This document shows positions 33,227 to 41,025 of a DNA stretch of 41,585 nucleotides, in pieces; position 1 is the stretch's first letter; every line of letters starts with the position of its first letter. The stretch covers positions 1-41,585 of the forward strand of contig CAZWZL010000028.1 in assembly GCA_964638515.1 (NCBI GenBank). The letters are read 5' to 3'. The position numbers were made by a program, and so were the translations under genes. The stretch comes from CAYPGJ01 sp964638515 (GTDB taxonomy: Bacteria > Planctomycetota > Phycisphaerae > Phycisphaerales > UBA1924). The notes under the pieces were generated by a model. It did no database searches. It was not told the DNA's origin and saw only the letters and a list, made by a program, of their open reading frames with translations.

Positions 33227-34422
33227 CCACCCCGAACTCCGTGACGCCCGCCAAGTCCGTCCTGCTCGTCGATGACGATCCCAACCTGCTCGCGGCCCTG
33301 CGCCGATCCATCGGCAGAACGTTCAACGTGCTCACCGCCGAAAGCCCCGCACAGGCGCTCGAAACGCTCCGCCAAATAGGCCAGCCCGGCGTGCTCGTGT
33401 CCGACATGTCGATGCCCGAGATGACCGGCGTGGATCTGATCGTTAAAGCCCGCGAAACCTGCCCCCACACCTCCTTCATCCTCCTCACCGGCAACAGCGA
33501 TCAGAAAACCGCAATCGACGCCGTCAACCGGGGCCACATCTTCCGCTTTCTCAGCAAGCCCTGCTCGCGCGAGGAACTCGAGCAGGCCATCCGCGACGGC
33601 CTCGAAATCCACCGGCTCAGAATCGTCGAGCGCGAGCTGCTCCAACGAACGCTCACCGGAAGCATCTCCGTCCTCGTGCAGGTCCTCCAGATGGCCCGCC
33701 CGAGGTTGTTCCGACAGGGTGATCGCATCCGCAAAGCCGCACGCGCGCTCGCGCTCAAACTCAACGTCGCCGATCCATGGTGCGTCGAGATCGCCGCCAT
33801 GCTCTCCTCCATCGGCTGCATCACCCTCCCCGACGACTTGGTCGAGTCTGCCCTCAAGGGCGCCGACCTCTCCGACGACGAACGGCGCCTCTTTCGAACG
33901 CACCCCGCCGCCGGCGCCGATCTCCTGAAGCGCATCCCCCGCCTCGAAACCGCCGCCGAGATCGTGCGCGTGCAGTACGAGGACGACGCCTCGCTGCGCT
34001 CGTCCATCAAGGACGACCGCACCCGCATCGCCGCCCAGATCGTCGCCGTCGTGCGCGAGATCGATCTCGCCCTCGCCCGCGCCGAGCCCTTTCAGGTCGT
34101 GCTCGACCGGCTCTCGACGCCCAAGGGCAAGACCGATCCGGATGTCCTGCTCGCCGCCCAGGAACTCGCCGGCGAGATCTTCCGAACCTCCGCCGGCGGC
34201 GACATCCGCAAGGTCTCCGTCCGCAAGCTCATCATCGGCATGGTCCTCCAGGAGGACATCCGCACCCTCGAAGGAGAACTGCTCATCTCCGCCGGCCACG
34301 AGGTCACCGACGCGCTCCTCGCACGCATCCGTAACTACGCCCGCCGATGCCTCACGCAGGAGGAAGTCACCGTCCTCGTGCCCAAGGACCTCCCCGCCGA
34401 AAGTCCGACCCGCGCCGCCTGA
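33223..34422 (+). CDS. Response regulator with degenerate HD-GYP-like domain
   Basis: A 399-residue regulator, start ATG overlapping the preceding stop. The receiver domain (about 10-128) has LLVDDDP, phospho-acceptor D61 in VLVSDMSMPEMTG, and K112 in RFLSKPC. The C-terminal part (about 145-300) follows the layout of HD-GYP domains (FRQGDRIRKAARALALKL, AAMLSSIGCITLPDDLV, FRTHPAAGADLLKRIPRLE). The catalytic HD pair is replaced by S-S, the lysine that follows it by Cys199, and the HHE-DG-GYP segment by VRVQYEDDAS. It is therefore probably unable to hydrolyse c-di-GMP. A final domain (about 320-390; VRKLIIGMVLQEDIRTLEGELLISAG) resembles the small beta domain found at the end of many receiver proteins. 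Confidence 0.86.
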   Translation: MTTPNSVTPAKSVLLVDDDPNLLAALRRSIGRTFNVLTAESPAQALETLRQIGQPGVLVSDMSMPEMTGVDLIVKARETCPHTSFILLTGNSDQKTAIDAVNRGHIFRFLSKPCSREELEQAIRDGLEIHRLRIVERELLQRTLTGSISVLVQVLQMARPRLFRQGDRIRKAARALALKLNVADPWCVEIAAMLSSIGCITLPDDLVESALKGADLSDDERRLFRTHPAAGADLLKRIPRLETAAEIVRVQYEDDASLRSSIKDDRTRIAAQIVAVVREIDLALARAEPFQVVLDRLSTPKGKTDPDVLLAAQELAGEIFRTSAGGDIRKVSVRKLIIGMVLQEDIRTLEGELLISAGHEVTDALLARIRNYARRCLTQEEVTVLVPKDLPAESPTRAA

Positions 34423-34431
34423 ATCCGCGTC

Positions 34432-35415
34432 TCACACGCCGCCCTTGCGATACACCTTCCAGTCGAACGTCTCGATCAACGCGTCGATCACCTCGTGCGT
34501 CGGCGTCGCCACCCCCACGCGCGCCGCGTGCGCCAGAATCTGGCGATTCAACTGACCAACCTCCGACTCGCGCCCCCGCCGGATGTCCTCCACCATGCTC
34601 GGCGTGTGCGACGACGCTTCCCGCAGCATCTCAAACACCCGAGCCGCAAACCCCTCTCCCAAATCGAGCCCCTCGCGACGCGCCACCGCCTCGCCCTCAG
34701 CCACCAACCGCTCCACGATCAGCCGCGCAGGAGAATCCAGAACCTCGCCCACCGACGCGTTCACCAGCGCCGCGATCGGATTCATCGACGCGTTCACGAT
34801 TCCCTTCACCCACACCCGTTCCTCGAGCCGCTCTTCAAAGCGCGTCGGCAACCCCCCGCGATCGAGCGCCCCGGCCAACGATTCGCACACCGAACGATGC
34901 TCCGCTCGTCCGGCGCCGATCGCGTGCGGCGGCGTGTGCAGCGTCACGCGCACCTCCCCGCTCTCTTCCTCCAGCACCGCGCCGAACGACAGCACCATCC
35001 GAAGCACCCGATCGCACTCGAGCAACGACATCAGCTGCTGACCCGGCTCGATCCCGTTCTGATACGAAACGACGAACGACTCGCTCCCCCCCATCCCCAG
35101 CCCCGCAAGCAGCGGCCTCAGCTCCGCCGCCACCCGCGGAATCGCCGTCGTCTTCGTCGCCACGAACACCACGCTCGCTCCCCCCATCGACGCCAACTCG
35201 CTCAATGATCGGAGCACGATCGGTCGAGCCGTCATCTCCAGCAGCCCACGCACCACCACCCCGTCACGGTGCAATCGCGCCGCACGCTCCGGATTCCGGC
35301 AGATCAGCACCGTCGGCACGGACGCCGACAACACCGCGGCCAGCGACGAGCCCATCGCGCCCGCCCCCAACACCGCCGCACGCTCCAACCGCCACGATCC
35401 CGCTTTCGTCGACAC
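34432..35415 (-). CDS. panE: 2-dehydropantoate 2-reductase family protein
   Basis: NADPH-dependent ketopantoate reductase of the pantothenate/CoA pathway, or a close ApbA/PanE relative with another keto-acid substrate. GTG 35415 is chosen because GGAGG lies 5 bases upstream; an in-frame TTG 12 bases earlier overlaps that box. The 327-residue protein has the nucleotide motif AVLGAGAMGSSLAAVL, VFVATKTTAIPRVA, SYQNGIEPGQQL, and the C-terminal ERVWVKGIVNASMNPIAALVNASVGEV with the catalytic Lys and Asn, then SSHTPSMVEDIRRGRESEVGQLN. It converges on the signalling operon (9 bases between stops) and diverges from the Rrf2 regulator. Confidence 0.86.
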   Translation of the reverse strand: MSTKAGSWRLERAAVLGAGAMGSSLAAVLSASVPTVLICRNPERAARLHRDGVVVRGLLEMTARPIVLRSLSELASMGGASVVFVATKTTAIPRVAAELRPLLAGLGMGGSESFVVSYQNGIEPGQQLMSLLECDRVLRMVLSFGAVLEEESGEVRVTLHTPPHAIGAGRAEHRSVCESLAGALDRGGLPTRFEERLEERVWVKGIVNASMNPIAALVNASVGEVLDSPARLIVERLVAEGEAVARREGLDLGEGFAARVFEMLREASSHTPSMVEDIRRGRESEVGQLNRQILAHAARVGVATPTHEVIDALIETFDWKVYRKGGV

Positions 35416-35427
35416 ACGCGCCTCCAA

Positions 35428-35493
35428 AGTGGATAAATGGACTATGTGCTACACTATGCACCACGCCGCCCGATCGCCCGCCGGAGACCAGCC
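35428..35493. promoter_or_regulatory. Divergent control region of Rrf2 gene and panE-like gene
   Basis: This short region is AT-richer than its surroundings. It holds ACTATG twice, 12 bases apart (35441-35446 and 35453-35458), and GTGC (35446-35449) facing GCAC (35458-35461) over 8 bases. Rrf2 proteins often repress their own gene, so this is a candidate autoregulatory site. A TACACT hexamer at 35450-35455 could be a weak -10. Confidence 0.45.
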
Positions 35494-35973
35494 GTGATCT
35501 CACAAACCTCCGAGTACGCCCTGCGCGCCGTGGTGTACATCGCCTCCGTCGGCGGAGGCCCGGCCATCGCCCAGGAAATCTCCGCCGCAACACGCGTTCC
35601 CCACGGCTATCTCTCCAAGGTGCTCCGCCAACTCGCCCGCGCCGGAATCCTGGCCGCCCAACGAGGCATCGGCGGCGGCTTCATGCTCGCGCGACAGCCC
35701 GAAGACATCTCCATCACCGACATCCTCCGCGCCGTCGACTCAGGCATGGAACGAATCCGCAAATGCCCCCTCGGCATCGACAGCCACAGAAACCTCTGCG
35801 AACTCCACCACACCCTCGATCAGGTCATCGCCACCGTGGAGAAGGCCTTTGCCGAAGTCACCATCGATCGAATCCTGAACTCACGGCGCAAATCAAAGCC
35901 CCTCTGCGATGCGCGCTTCGCCGGCCACGCCAACGCGCCCGTCTCACTCACCGTGCCCCGCAGGAAACGCTGA
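35494..35973 (+). CDS. Rrf2-family transcriptional regulator
   Basis: A winged-helix regulator of 159 residues. The GTG at 35494 gives the standard Rrf2 start (ISQTSEYALRAVVYIAS), with GGAGA upstream. The recognition helix region is RVPHGYLSKVLRQLARAGILAAQRGIGGGFMLAR, and the C-terminal CPLGIDSHRNLCELHHTLDQV contains two cysteines ten residues apart, close to where IscR and NsrR bind Fe-S clusters, though those use three. Redox or NO sensing is possible but unproven. It is followed by a porin gene whose upstream region has a symmetric element, the likeliest target. Confidence 0.9.
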   Translation: MISQTSEYALRAVVYIASVGGGPAIAQEISAATRVPHGYLSKVLRQLARAGILAAQRGIGGGFMLARQPEDISITDILRAVDSGMERIRKCPLGIDSHRNLCELHHTLDQVIATVEKAFAEVTIDRILNSRRKSKPLCDARFAGHANAPVSLTVPRRKR

Positions 35974-36020
35974 CGCCAACCGGAGCTTGAAGCCCACGCC
36001 GCCCCCCGGTACGGTGCTCA

Positions 36021-36049
36021 AGATAGGACATAAAAAGGTCCGATTATCT
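36021..36049 (+). promoter_or_regulatory. Candidate operator upstream of porin gene
   Basis: GGAC (36026-36029) and GTCC (36038-36041) form an inverted repeat over 8 AT-rich bases. They are flanked by AGATA (36021-36025) and its complement TATCT (36045-36049), offset by three bases. The element lies 41 bases before the porin start, where a -10 region would be expected, and 48 bases after the Rrf2 gene. Its size and form fit an Rrf2 dimer site. Confidence 0.5.
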
Positions 36050-36089
36050 GGTGCATCGACTCCGCGCTCCTTCAAGCAAGGAATCCGAC

Positions 36090-37553
36090 ATGTCGCGAAG
36101 CCTGTTCCTCTCCCTCGCCGTGCTCGCGACCCCCGCGCTCGCTCTCGCGCAGGCCGACAAGCCCGCGCCCCACGTGCCGACCCCGACCCCGGCCGCGGAA
36201 GCGCCCAAGCCCGCGCCGCGCCCGGCCTTCAAGCCCCTCCGTTTCGACGAAGACTGGTCGAAGTTCGATCCCGACTCCGGCGACGAGCTATTCGATCCGC
36301 TCAAGCGAGTCCGCCTCAACGACGACGGCTCCGCCTACGCCTCCTTCGGCGGAGAACTCCGGCTCCGGCTCGAGTCCTGGTGGGCCTTCAATTTCAGCGA
36401 CGTCCCCGCCAACGATGACGTCTTCCTCCTGGGCCGCGCCCTCGCGCACCTCGACGTCCATCTCTCCAAATCCCTCCGCTTCTTCGTCGAAGGCAAGTCC
36501 GCCGGCCTCCTCGAAGACCGCGAACTCCCGGGCGGCCGACGCACACTCGACGTCGACAACCTCGACCTCCAGAACGCCTTCGCCGACCTCGTCTTCGATC
36601 TCGACGACAACGCGTCCCTCACCGCGCGCATCGGCCGACAGGAACTCCTCTTCGGAAAGCAACGCCTCGTCTCGCCCCTCCCCTGGGCCAACACCAAACG
36701 CGCGTGGGACGCCGCACGCGCCATCCTCAAGTTCGACAACTGGCGCATCGACGGCTTCTATTCGCGCTACGCCGCCATCCAGAAGTACGACTTCAACGAC
36801 TGGTCCATCGGCCCCGACTTTTTCGGCGCCTACGCCGCAGGCAAAGTCGGCGACGGACCAAAGCCCTGGGACCTCGACCTCTACTGGCTCGGCCTCGACG
36901 CCGACCGCATCACTTTCAACGGCACAACAGGGCGCGAGTCCCGCCACACCGTCGGCGCACGCCTCGGCGGCGCATTCGGTGACTCGGGCTTCGACATGGA
37001 CCTCGAAGGCGCGTACCAGTTCGGCTCACTCGCCACCGCCGACATCTCCGCCTACTCCATCGCCTCGCAACTCGGATACACCTTCTCCGGATCGAGTCTC
37101 GCCCCGCGCCTCTACGTCGGCTTCGACTACGCCTCCGGCGACGACACGCCCGCCGACGGAAAGGTCCAGACCTTCAACCAGCTCTTCCCCCTCGGCCACG
37201 CCTACTTCGGATTCATGGACTTCGTCGGCCGTCAGAACATCATCGATCTCTCCACCGGATTCTCCATCAAGCCGGTCCCCGCCCTCACCCTCCGCACCGA
37301 CCTCCACTGCTTCTGGCGCGCATCCACCGACGACGCCCTCTACAACGCGGGCGGCGGCGTCGTCCGAGCAGGCGCGCTCTCCACGTCCCGCGAAGTCGGA
37401 CAGGAACTCGACATCACAGCCACGTGGAAAGTCGATCACCACCTCGAAATCGAGGGCGGATACGCCCACTTCTTCGCAGGCGATTTCATCTCCACCTCAG
37501 GCCCCGGCGATGACATGGACTGGGTCTACCTCCAGGCCACCTTCAAGTTCTGA
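36090..37553 (+). CDS. Alginate-export-family outer-membrane porin
   Basis: A 487-residue outer-membrane barrel of the alginate export (AlgE-like) type. ATG 36090 follows an AAGGAA box and gives a signal peptide SRSLFLSLAVLATPALALA, cleaved before QADK; an upstream GTG at 36051 is unlikely. A Pro/Ala linker is followed by RFDEDWSKFD, the family start ASFGGELRLRLESWWAFNF, FFVEGKSAGLL, ARIGRQELLFGKQRLVSP, FDNWRIDGFYSRY, and the terminal YLQATFKF ending in Phe. In proteobacteria AlgE exports alginate; in planctomycetes these barrels stand alone, as here, so the cargo is unknown. The preceding Rrf2 gene is a likely regulator. Confidence 0.85.
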   Translation: MSRSLFLSLAVLATPALALAQADKPAPHVPTPTPAAEAPKPAPRPAFKPLRFDEDWSKFDPDSGDELFDPLKRVRLNDDGSAYASFGGELRLRLESWWAFNFSDVPANDDVFLLGRALAHLDVHLSKSLRFFVEGKSAGLLEDRELPGGRRTLDVDNLDLQNAFADLVFDLDDNASLTARIGRQELLFGKQRLVSPLPWANTKRAWDAARAILKFDNWRIDGFYSRYAAIQKYDFNDWSIGPDFFGAYAAGKVGDGPKPWDLDLYWLGLDADRITFNGTTGRESRHTVGARLGGAFGDSGFDMDLEGAYQFGSLATADISAYSIASQLGYTFSGSSLAPRLYVGFDYASGDDTPADGKVQTFNQLFPLGHAYFGFMDFVGRQNIIDLSTGFSIKPVPALTLRTDLHCFWRASTDDALYNAGGGVVRAGALSTSREVGQELDITATWKVDHHLEIEGGYAHFFAGDFISTSGPGDDMDWVYLQATFKF

Positions 37554-37678
37554 TCCGATTCCGCATCCAGCGGAAAACGCGCCTCGGCACACTCCGCCGG
37601 GACGCGTCGAAGGACGCCTCGCGCGCAAATACACGATCGCCGAACTCGAAATCAACCCCTCTCCCTCAACATCCCCAA

Positions 37679-37751
37679 TGGAGCGGACCGGGATCGAACC
37701 GGCAACCCCTAGCTTGCAAAGCTAGTGCTCTCCCAATTGAGCTACCGCCCC
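37679..37751 (-). tRNA. tRNA-Ala (anticodon UGC)
   Basis: A 73-base cloverleaf on the minus strand. The acceptor stem GGGGCGG pairs with CCGCTCC, including the G3-U70 wobble that identifies alanine tRNA. The D arm is GCTC-GAGC, the anticodon stem CTAGC/GCTAG encloses TTTGCAA with anticodon TGC, and the T arm carries GGTTCGATCC. Discriminator is A73 and the CCA end is not encoded. It stands alone between the porin and gnd genes. Confidence 0.97.
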
Positions 37752-37877
37752 TTCCTGAGCCGCTCATCATACGGCCCGACGCCGCGCGCTCGCCAACCCG
37801 CCATCCGCCCCGTTTGCCACCACGCCGACTCCCTCGGACAATTCGCGCTCCTCTCACGCGCAGGAGCCACGCCCAGC

Positions 37878-39425
37878 ATGCATCCCTCCAAGTTCCACGC
37901 CGCCTCCGATCCCTCCACCAGGCACGCCAACGACGTCGGACTCATCGGCCTCGCCGTCATGGGCGCCAACTTCGCCCTCAACATGGCCGACCACGCCTTC
38001 GCCACCGCCGTCTACAACCGCACCACGTCCGTCGCCCAAACCTTCATCTCCGAAAACCCCTCCACCCCCGGCGGCCTCCACGCCTACGCCGAGCTCAAGG
38101 ACTTCGTCGCCTCGCTCAAGCAGCCACGCCGCATCGTCATCCTCGTCAAAGCCGGCGCGCCCACCGACGCCGTCATCGACTCACTCACGCCGCTCCTCTC
38201 CAAAGGCGACATCGTCATCGACGGCGGCAACGCCCTTTGGACCGACTCCACACGACGCGACGCCGCGCTCTCCGCCAAAGGCCTCCACTTCGTCGGCTCC
38301 GGAGTCTCCGGCGGAGAAACCGGCGCACGCTTCGGCCCATCACTCATGGCCGGCTGCTCCGCCGAAGCATGGGCCGCCATCGAGCCCATCTGGTCCGCCA
38401 TCGCCGCAAAGGTCGACGCTCGCACCGGCAAGCCCCTCGAAGGCGCCACCCCCGGCAAACCCATCGTCGCGCCCGACGCCGCATCCTGCGCCGCCCGCGT
38501 CGGGCCAAACCCCGCAGGCCACTTCGTCAAAATGGTCCACAACGGCATCGAGTACGCCGACATGCAGATGATCTGCGAGGCCTACGACGTCCTGCGCCGC
38601 GCCGCCAACCTCAACCCCTCCCAACTCGCCGACATCTTTGCCAAGTGGAACTCCACCGACCTCGACTCCTTCCTCATCGAAATCACGGCAGACATCCTCC
38701 GGCAGCAAGACCCCGTCACCAGGAAACCCTTCGTCGACGTCGTCCTCGACGCCGCGGGCCAAAAAGGCACCGGCGCATGGACCTCCACCGCCGCACTCGA
38801 TCTCGCCGTCCCCGCGCCCACCATCTCCGAAGCCGTCTTCGCGCGAAACCTCTCCGCGCTCAAGGCCGAACGCGTCCACGCATCCACCATCCTCAAGGCG
38901 CCCTCGCACGAACACTTCCAGGGCGACATCGAGCACCTCGTCGAAGACGTCCGACAAGCCCTCCTCTGCTCCAAGGCCTGCGCCTACGCCCAAGGCTTCG
39001 CCATCATCAACGCCGCCGCGCAACAACAAAAGTGGACACCCGACTTCGCCGCCATCGCGCGCATCTGGCGAGGCGGGTGCATCATCCGCGCACGCTTACT
39101 CCACCACATCGCCAACGCATACTCCTCCAAGCCCAACCTCCCAAACCTCCTCCTCGACCCCTTCTTCACCAACCTCATCGCCAACGCACAACCCTCCTGG
39201 CGACGCATCGTCGCCCTCGCCGCAACCCTCGGCGTGCCCGTCCCCACCTTCTCCTCCGCCCTCGCCTACTACGACTCCCTCCGCTCCGACCGCCTCCCAG
39301 CCAACCTTCTCCAGGCCCAACGCGACTACTTCGGCGCACACACCTACGAACGCACCGACCAACCCCGAGGCCAGTTCTTTCACCTTGACTGGACCCACCC
39401 CGATCGCCCCCAAGTCTCCCCCTGA
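37878..39425 (+). CDS. gnd: 6-phosphogluconate dehydrogenase, divergent
   Basis: Decarboxylating dehydrogenase of the oxidative pentose phosphate pathway. The ATG at 37878 (GGAG upstream) gives 515 residues, longer than the usual 470-490. The NADP fold starts VGLIGLAVMGANFALNMADH. Substrate motifs are GSGVSGGETGARFGPSLMAGC and GHFVKMVHNGIEYADMQ with the catalytic Lys and Glu. GQKGTGAWTSTAALDLAVP follows, with VFARNLSALKAER and a closing GQFFHLDW that resembles the usual end. In most members the loop reads GTGKWT, and that Lys contacts the substrate phosphate; here it is Ala. There is also a small insertion before the catalytic segment (KPLEGATPGKPIVAPDA). Divergent specificity is possible. 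Confidence 0.88.
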   Translation: MHPSKFHAASDPSTRHANDVGLIGLAVMGANFALNMADHAFATAVYNRTTSVAQTFISENPSTPGGLHAYAELKDFVASLKQPRRIVILVKAGAPTDAVIDSLTPLLSKGDIVIDGGNALWTDSTRRDAALSAKGLHFVGSGVSGGETGARFGPSLMAGCSAEAWAAIEPIWSAIAAKVDARTGKPLEGATPGKPIVAPDAASCAARVGPNPAGHFVKMVHNGIEYADMQMICEAYDVLRRAANLNPSQLADIFAKWNSTDLDSFLIEITADILRQQDPVTRKPFVDVVLDAAGQKGTGAWTSTAALDLAVPAPTISEAVFARNLSALKAERVHASTILKAPSHEHFQGDIEHLVEDVRQALLCSKACAYAQGFAIINAAAQQQKWTPDFAAIARIWRGGCIIRARLLHHIANAYSSKPNLPNLLLDPFFTNLIANAQPSWRRIVALAATLGVPVPTFSSALAYYDSLRSDRLPANLLQAQRDYFGAHTYERTDQPRGQFFHLDWTHPDRPQVSP

Positions 39426-39600
39426 CCCCTCCCGAGCCCTCAAAAACCCCAATCGCACCTTACCCAGCTCCCGCAAAAGACCAAATCCACCCTTGACCCG
39501 CCCGCCGCCACGTGCGACCCTATCCGCAGCGCGGCCTCCCGGACGGCCGCATCAGTGATCACGTCGAGCGCTCCGCGCTCCACAAGGGAAGAAAAACGTC

Positions 39601-40398
39601 ATGAAGCACATCACCCTCTTGGCCGTTGGCGCGCTGGCCGCCTCCGCCGCTGTCGCACAGCCGCGACTCTTCGCCGTCGACGGCCTAAACCTCGTCGAAC
39701 TCAACCCCAACACCGGCGGCATCATCAACTCCACGGCCCTCTCCGGCGGCGTCTCCGGCTCGCAAGGCGCCCTCGCCTACGACCCCGGCACCGACACCCT
39801 CTACATGGCTTCCACCACCAACGACAACCTCTGGAGCATCAACTACAACACCGGCGCCGCCACCGTCATCGGCGACTTCAATGTCACCTCCACCGTCGTC
39901 ATGCACGGCATGGAATGGGCCAACGGCCGCCTCTACGGCCACTCCTCCTCCGTCGCCGGCGGCGGAAACTTCTACGAGATCAACCCACTCACCGGCCAGG
40001 CCACCGCCCTCGGCACCACCGTCCCCGGTGGCTCCTTCGGCTCCATGGGCTGGGACTCCGTCAACTCCATCATGTACTTCATGGACACCGCCTCCGTGGG
40101 CGGCCGCATGCTCTACACCATGAGCCTCACCGACGGCGCGCTCACCCTTGTCGGCCCCAACAACTCCGCCAACCAGACCGGCGTCGGCATGGCCTTCGAC
40201 CCCCTCTTCGGCATGCTCGCCATCAACAACTCCGGCACCGACACCCTCTCCTCCATCAACCTCGCCTCCGGCAACGCCACCCTCATCGGCGTCACCGGCA
40301 CCGGCAACGCCCTCTCCCTCGCCTTCGTCCCCACCCCCGGCGCCGCCTCACTCCTCTCCCTCGCCGGCCTCGCGGCTCTCCGGCGCAACCGCCGCTGA
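39601..40398 (+). CDS. Secreted PEP-CTERM-type protein
   Basis: A 265-residue exported protein with signal MKHITLLAVGALAASAAVAQ and a beta-propeller-like body of repeated motifs (LYMASTTNDNLWSIN, FYEINPLTGQATALG, GMAFDPLFGMLAINN, SSINLASGNATLIG). It ends in PTPGAASLLSLAGLAALRRNRR: a short Pro motif, a hydrophobic helix and an Arg cluster, the PEP-CTERM sorting layout seen in Phycisphaerae with PTPGA in place of PEP. The signal should be cut and the protein anchored or released by an exosortase-like enzyme, not encoded here. AAGGGAAG serves as ribosome site, and a strong terminator follows. Biological role unknown. Confidence 0.82.
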   Translation: MKHITLLAVGALAASAAVAQPRLFAVDGLNLVELNPNTGGIINSTALSGGVSGSQGALAYDPGTDTLYMASTTNDNLWSINYNTGAATVIGDFNVTSTVVMHGMEWANGRLYGHSSSVAGGGNFYEINPLTGQATALGTTVPGGSFGSMGWDSVNSIMYFMDTASVGGRMLYTMSLTDGALTLVGPNNSANQTGVGMAFDPLFGMLAINNSGTDTLSSINLASGNATLIGVTGTGNALSLAFVPTPGAASLLSLAGLAALRRNRR

Positions 40399-40472
40399 GA
40401 GCGGACATCCCGCGACCGCACGCCGCGCTCGCGCGCGCGAACCCGACGCGAATCACTCGGCGAAACGCACAC

Positions 40473-40506
40473 ACGCCCCGGCCTCACCCGCCGGGGCGTT
40501 TTTCTT
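40473..40506 (+). terminator. Intrinsic terminator after PEP-CTERM gene
   Basis: A perfect 10-bp stem (ACGCCCCGGC at 40473-40482 with GCCGGGGCGT at 40490-40499, loop CTCACCC) runs directly into a T-rich tract (TTTTTCTTCTC). It is the strongest rho-independent terminator in the window and lies 74 bases past the stop codon. Confidence 0.88.
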
Positions 40507-40591
40507 CTCTTTGCCTTGTGGGGCGTCCCGCCCGCCTCTTTTCATCTCTCCCAACTCGCCCGCCCGCTCGCTCCACGCGCGCCGTGATCAA

Positions 40592-40650
40592 CCCCTCCCT
40601 CCGCCGAAGGCGCGGGGGAGGTGGTTCACGCGCAGCGAGAACCGGAGGGG
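40592..40650. repeat. Palindromic extragenic repeat, copy 1
   Basis: A 59-base element with outer arms CCCCTCC (40592-40598) and GGAGGGG (40644-40650). They enclose two hairpins: CTCC-GCC-GAA-GGC (outer part pairing with GGAG at 40617-40620) and GGTTC (40623-40627) with GAACC (40639-40643). The layout, outer arm plus two inner hairpins, matches the element at 41076-41129. It resembles the interspersed palindromic repeats common in GC-rich bacterial intergenic DNA. Confidence 0.65.
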
Positions 40651-40881
40651 GGCTGCTTCTTCAGATCCTCGTTCTCTCGTGGGGCCTTCCCTCCCGCCCG
40701 CCCTCGCCGCCACCCAAATCCGCGCGAGCCCACGCCATCTTCACACAGTTCCGCGCGGCCGCCCCGCAATCCCCCTCACCCGGCGCACATTCCTCCCACA
40801 TTCCCGTCGCGCGCGCTTCCCTCCACGCATCCCCGTGGCACACTTGCCGTGCACAGAGCACGCGCGCTCGTCGCGCGCGTC

Positions 40882-40895
40882 CGAAAACGTTTTCG
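40882..40895. promoter_or_regulatory. 14-bp perfect palindrome, LacI-family-like operator
   Basis: CGAAAACGTTTTCG is fully self-complementary, with a central CG flanked by A and T tracts. That is the form of operators bound by LacI/GalR-family repressors. It lies 130 bases before the start of the secreted protein at 41026. No LacI-type gene is in the window, so this is a candidate only. Confidence 0.4.
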
Positions 40896-41025
40896 CGCGA
40901 AATGCGCACTCCACGCTTGCCCCCCCCCCCTGACCACGCGGCATCATTCCGTGCGCCGCATGCACGCCAGCGCGTTCAGGGTGGGTTCACTACAGGGGGC
41001 CGCAGGGGCCGGGAGGATTCGTGCA

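Larger units (their letters stand above)
40507..41025. other. Long intergenic region without a recognisable gene
   Basis: About 520 bases with no convincing coding sequence; open frames crossing it have no family features or ribosome sites. It holds a palindromic repeat (40592-40650), a 14-bp perfect palindrome (40882-40895), and a run of eleven C (40920-40930). The GGGAGG ribosome site of the next gene is at about 41010-41016. Confidence 0.7.

Noticed and set aside
34347..35990. Open frame of 547 codons on the plus strand
   Set aside because: It is antisense to the ketopantoate reductase gene and out of frame with the Rrf2 gene; there is no recognisable domain.
39488..39540. Possible promoter starting TTGACC before the PEP-CTERM gene
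   Set aside because: The only TA-rich hexamer (TATCCG) lies about 22 bases away, too far for a standard -35/-10 pair.
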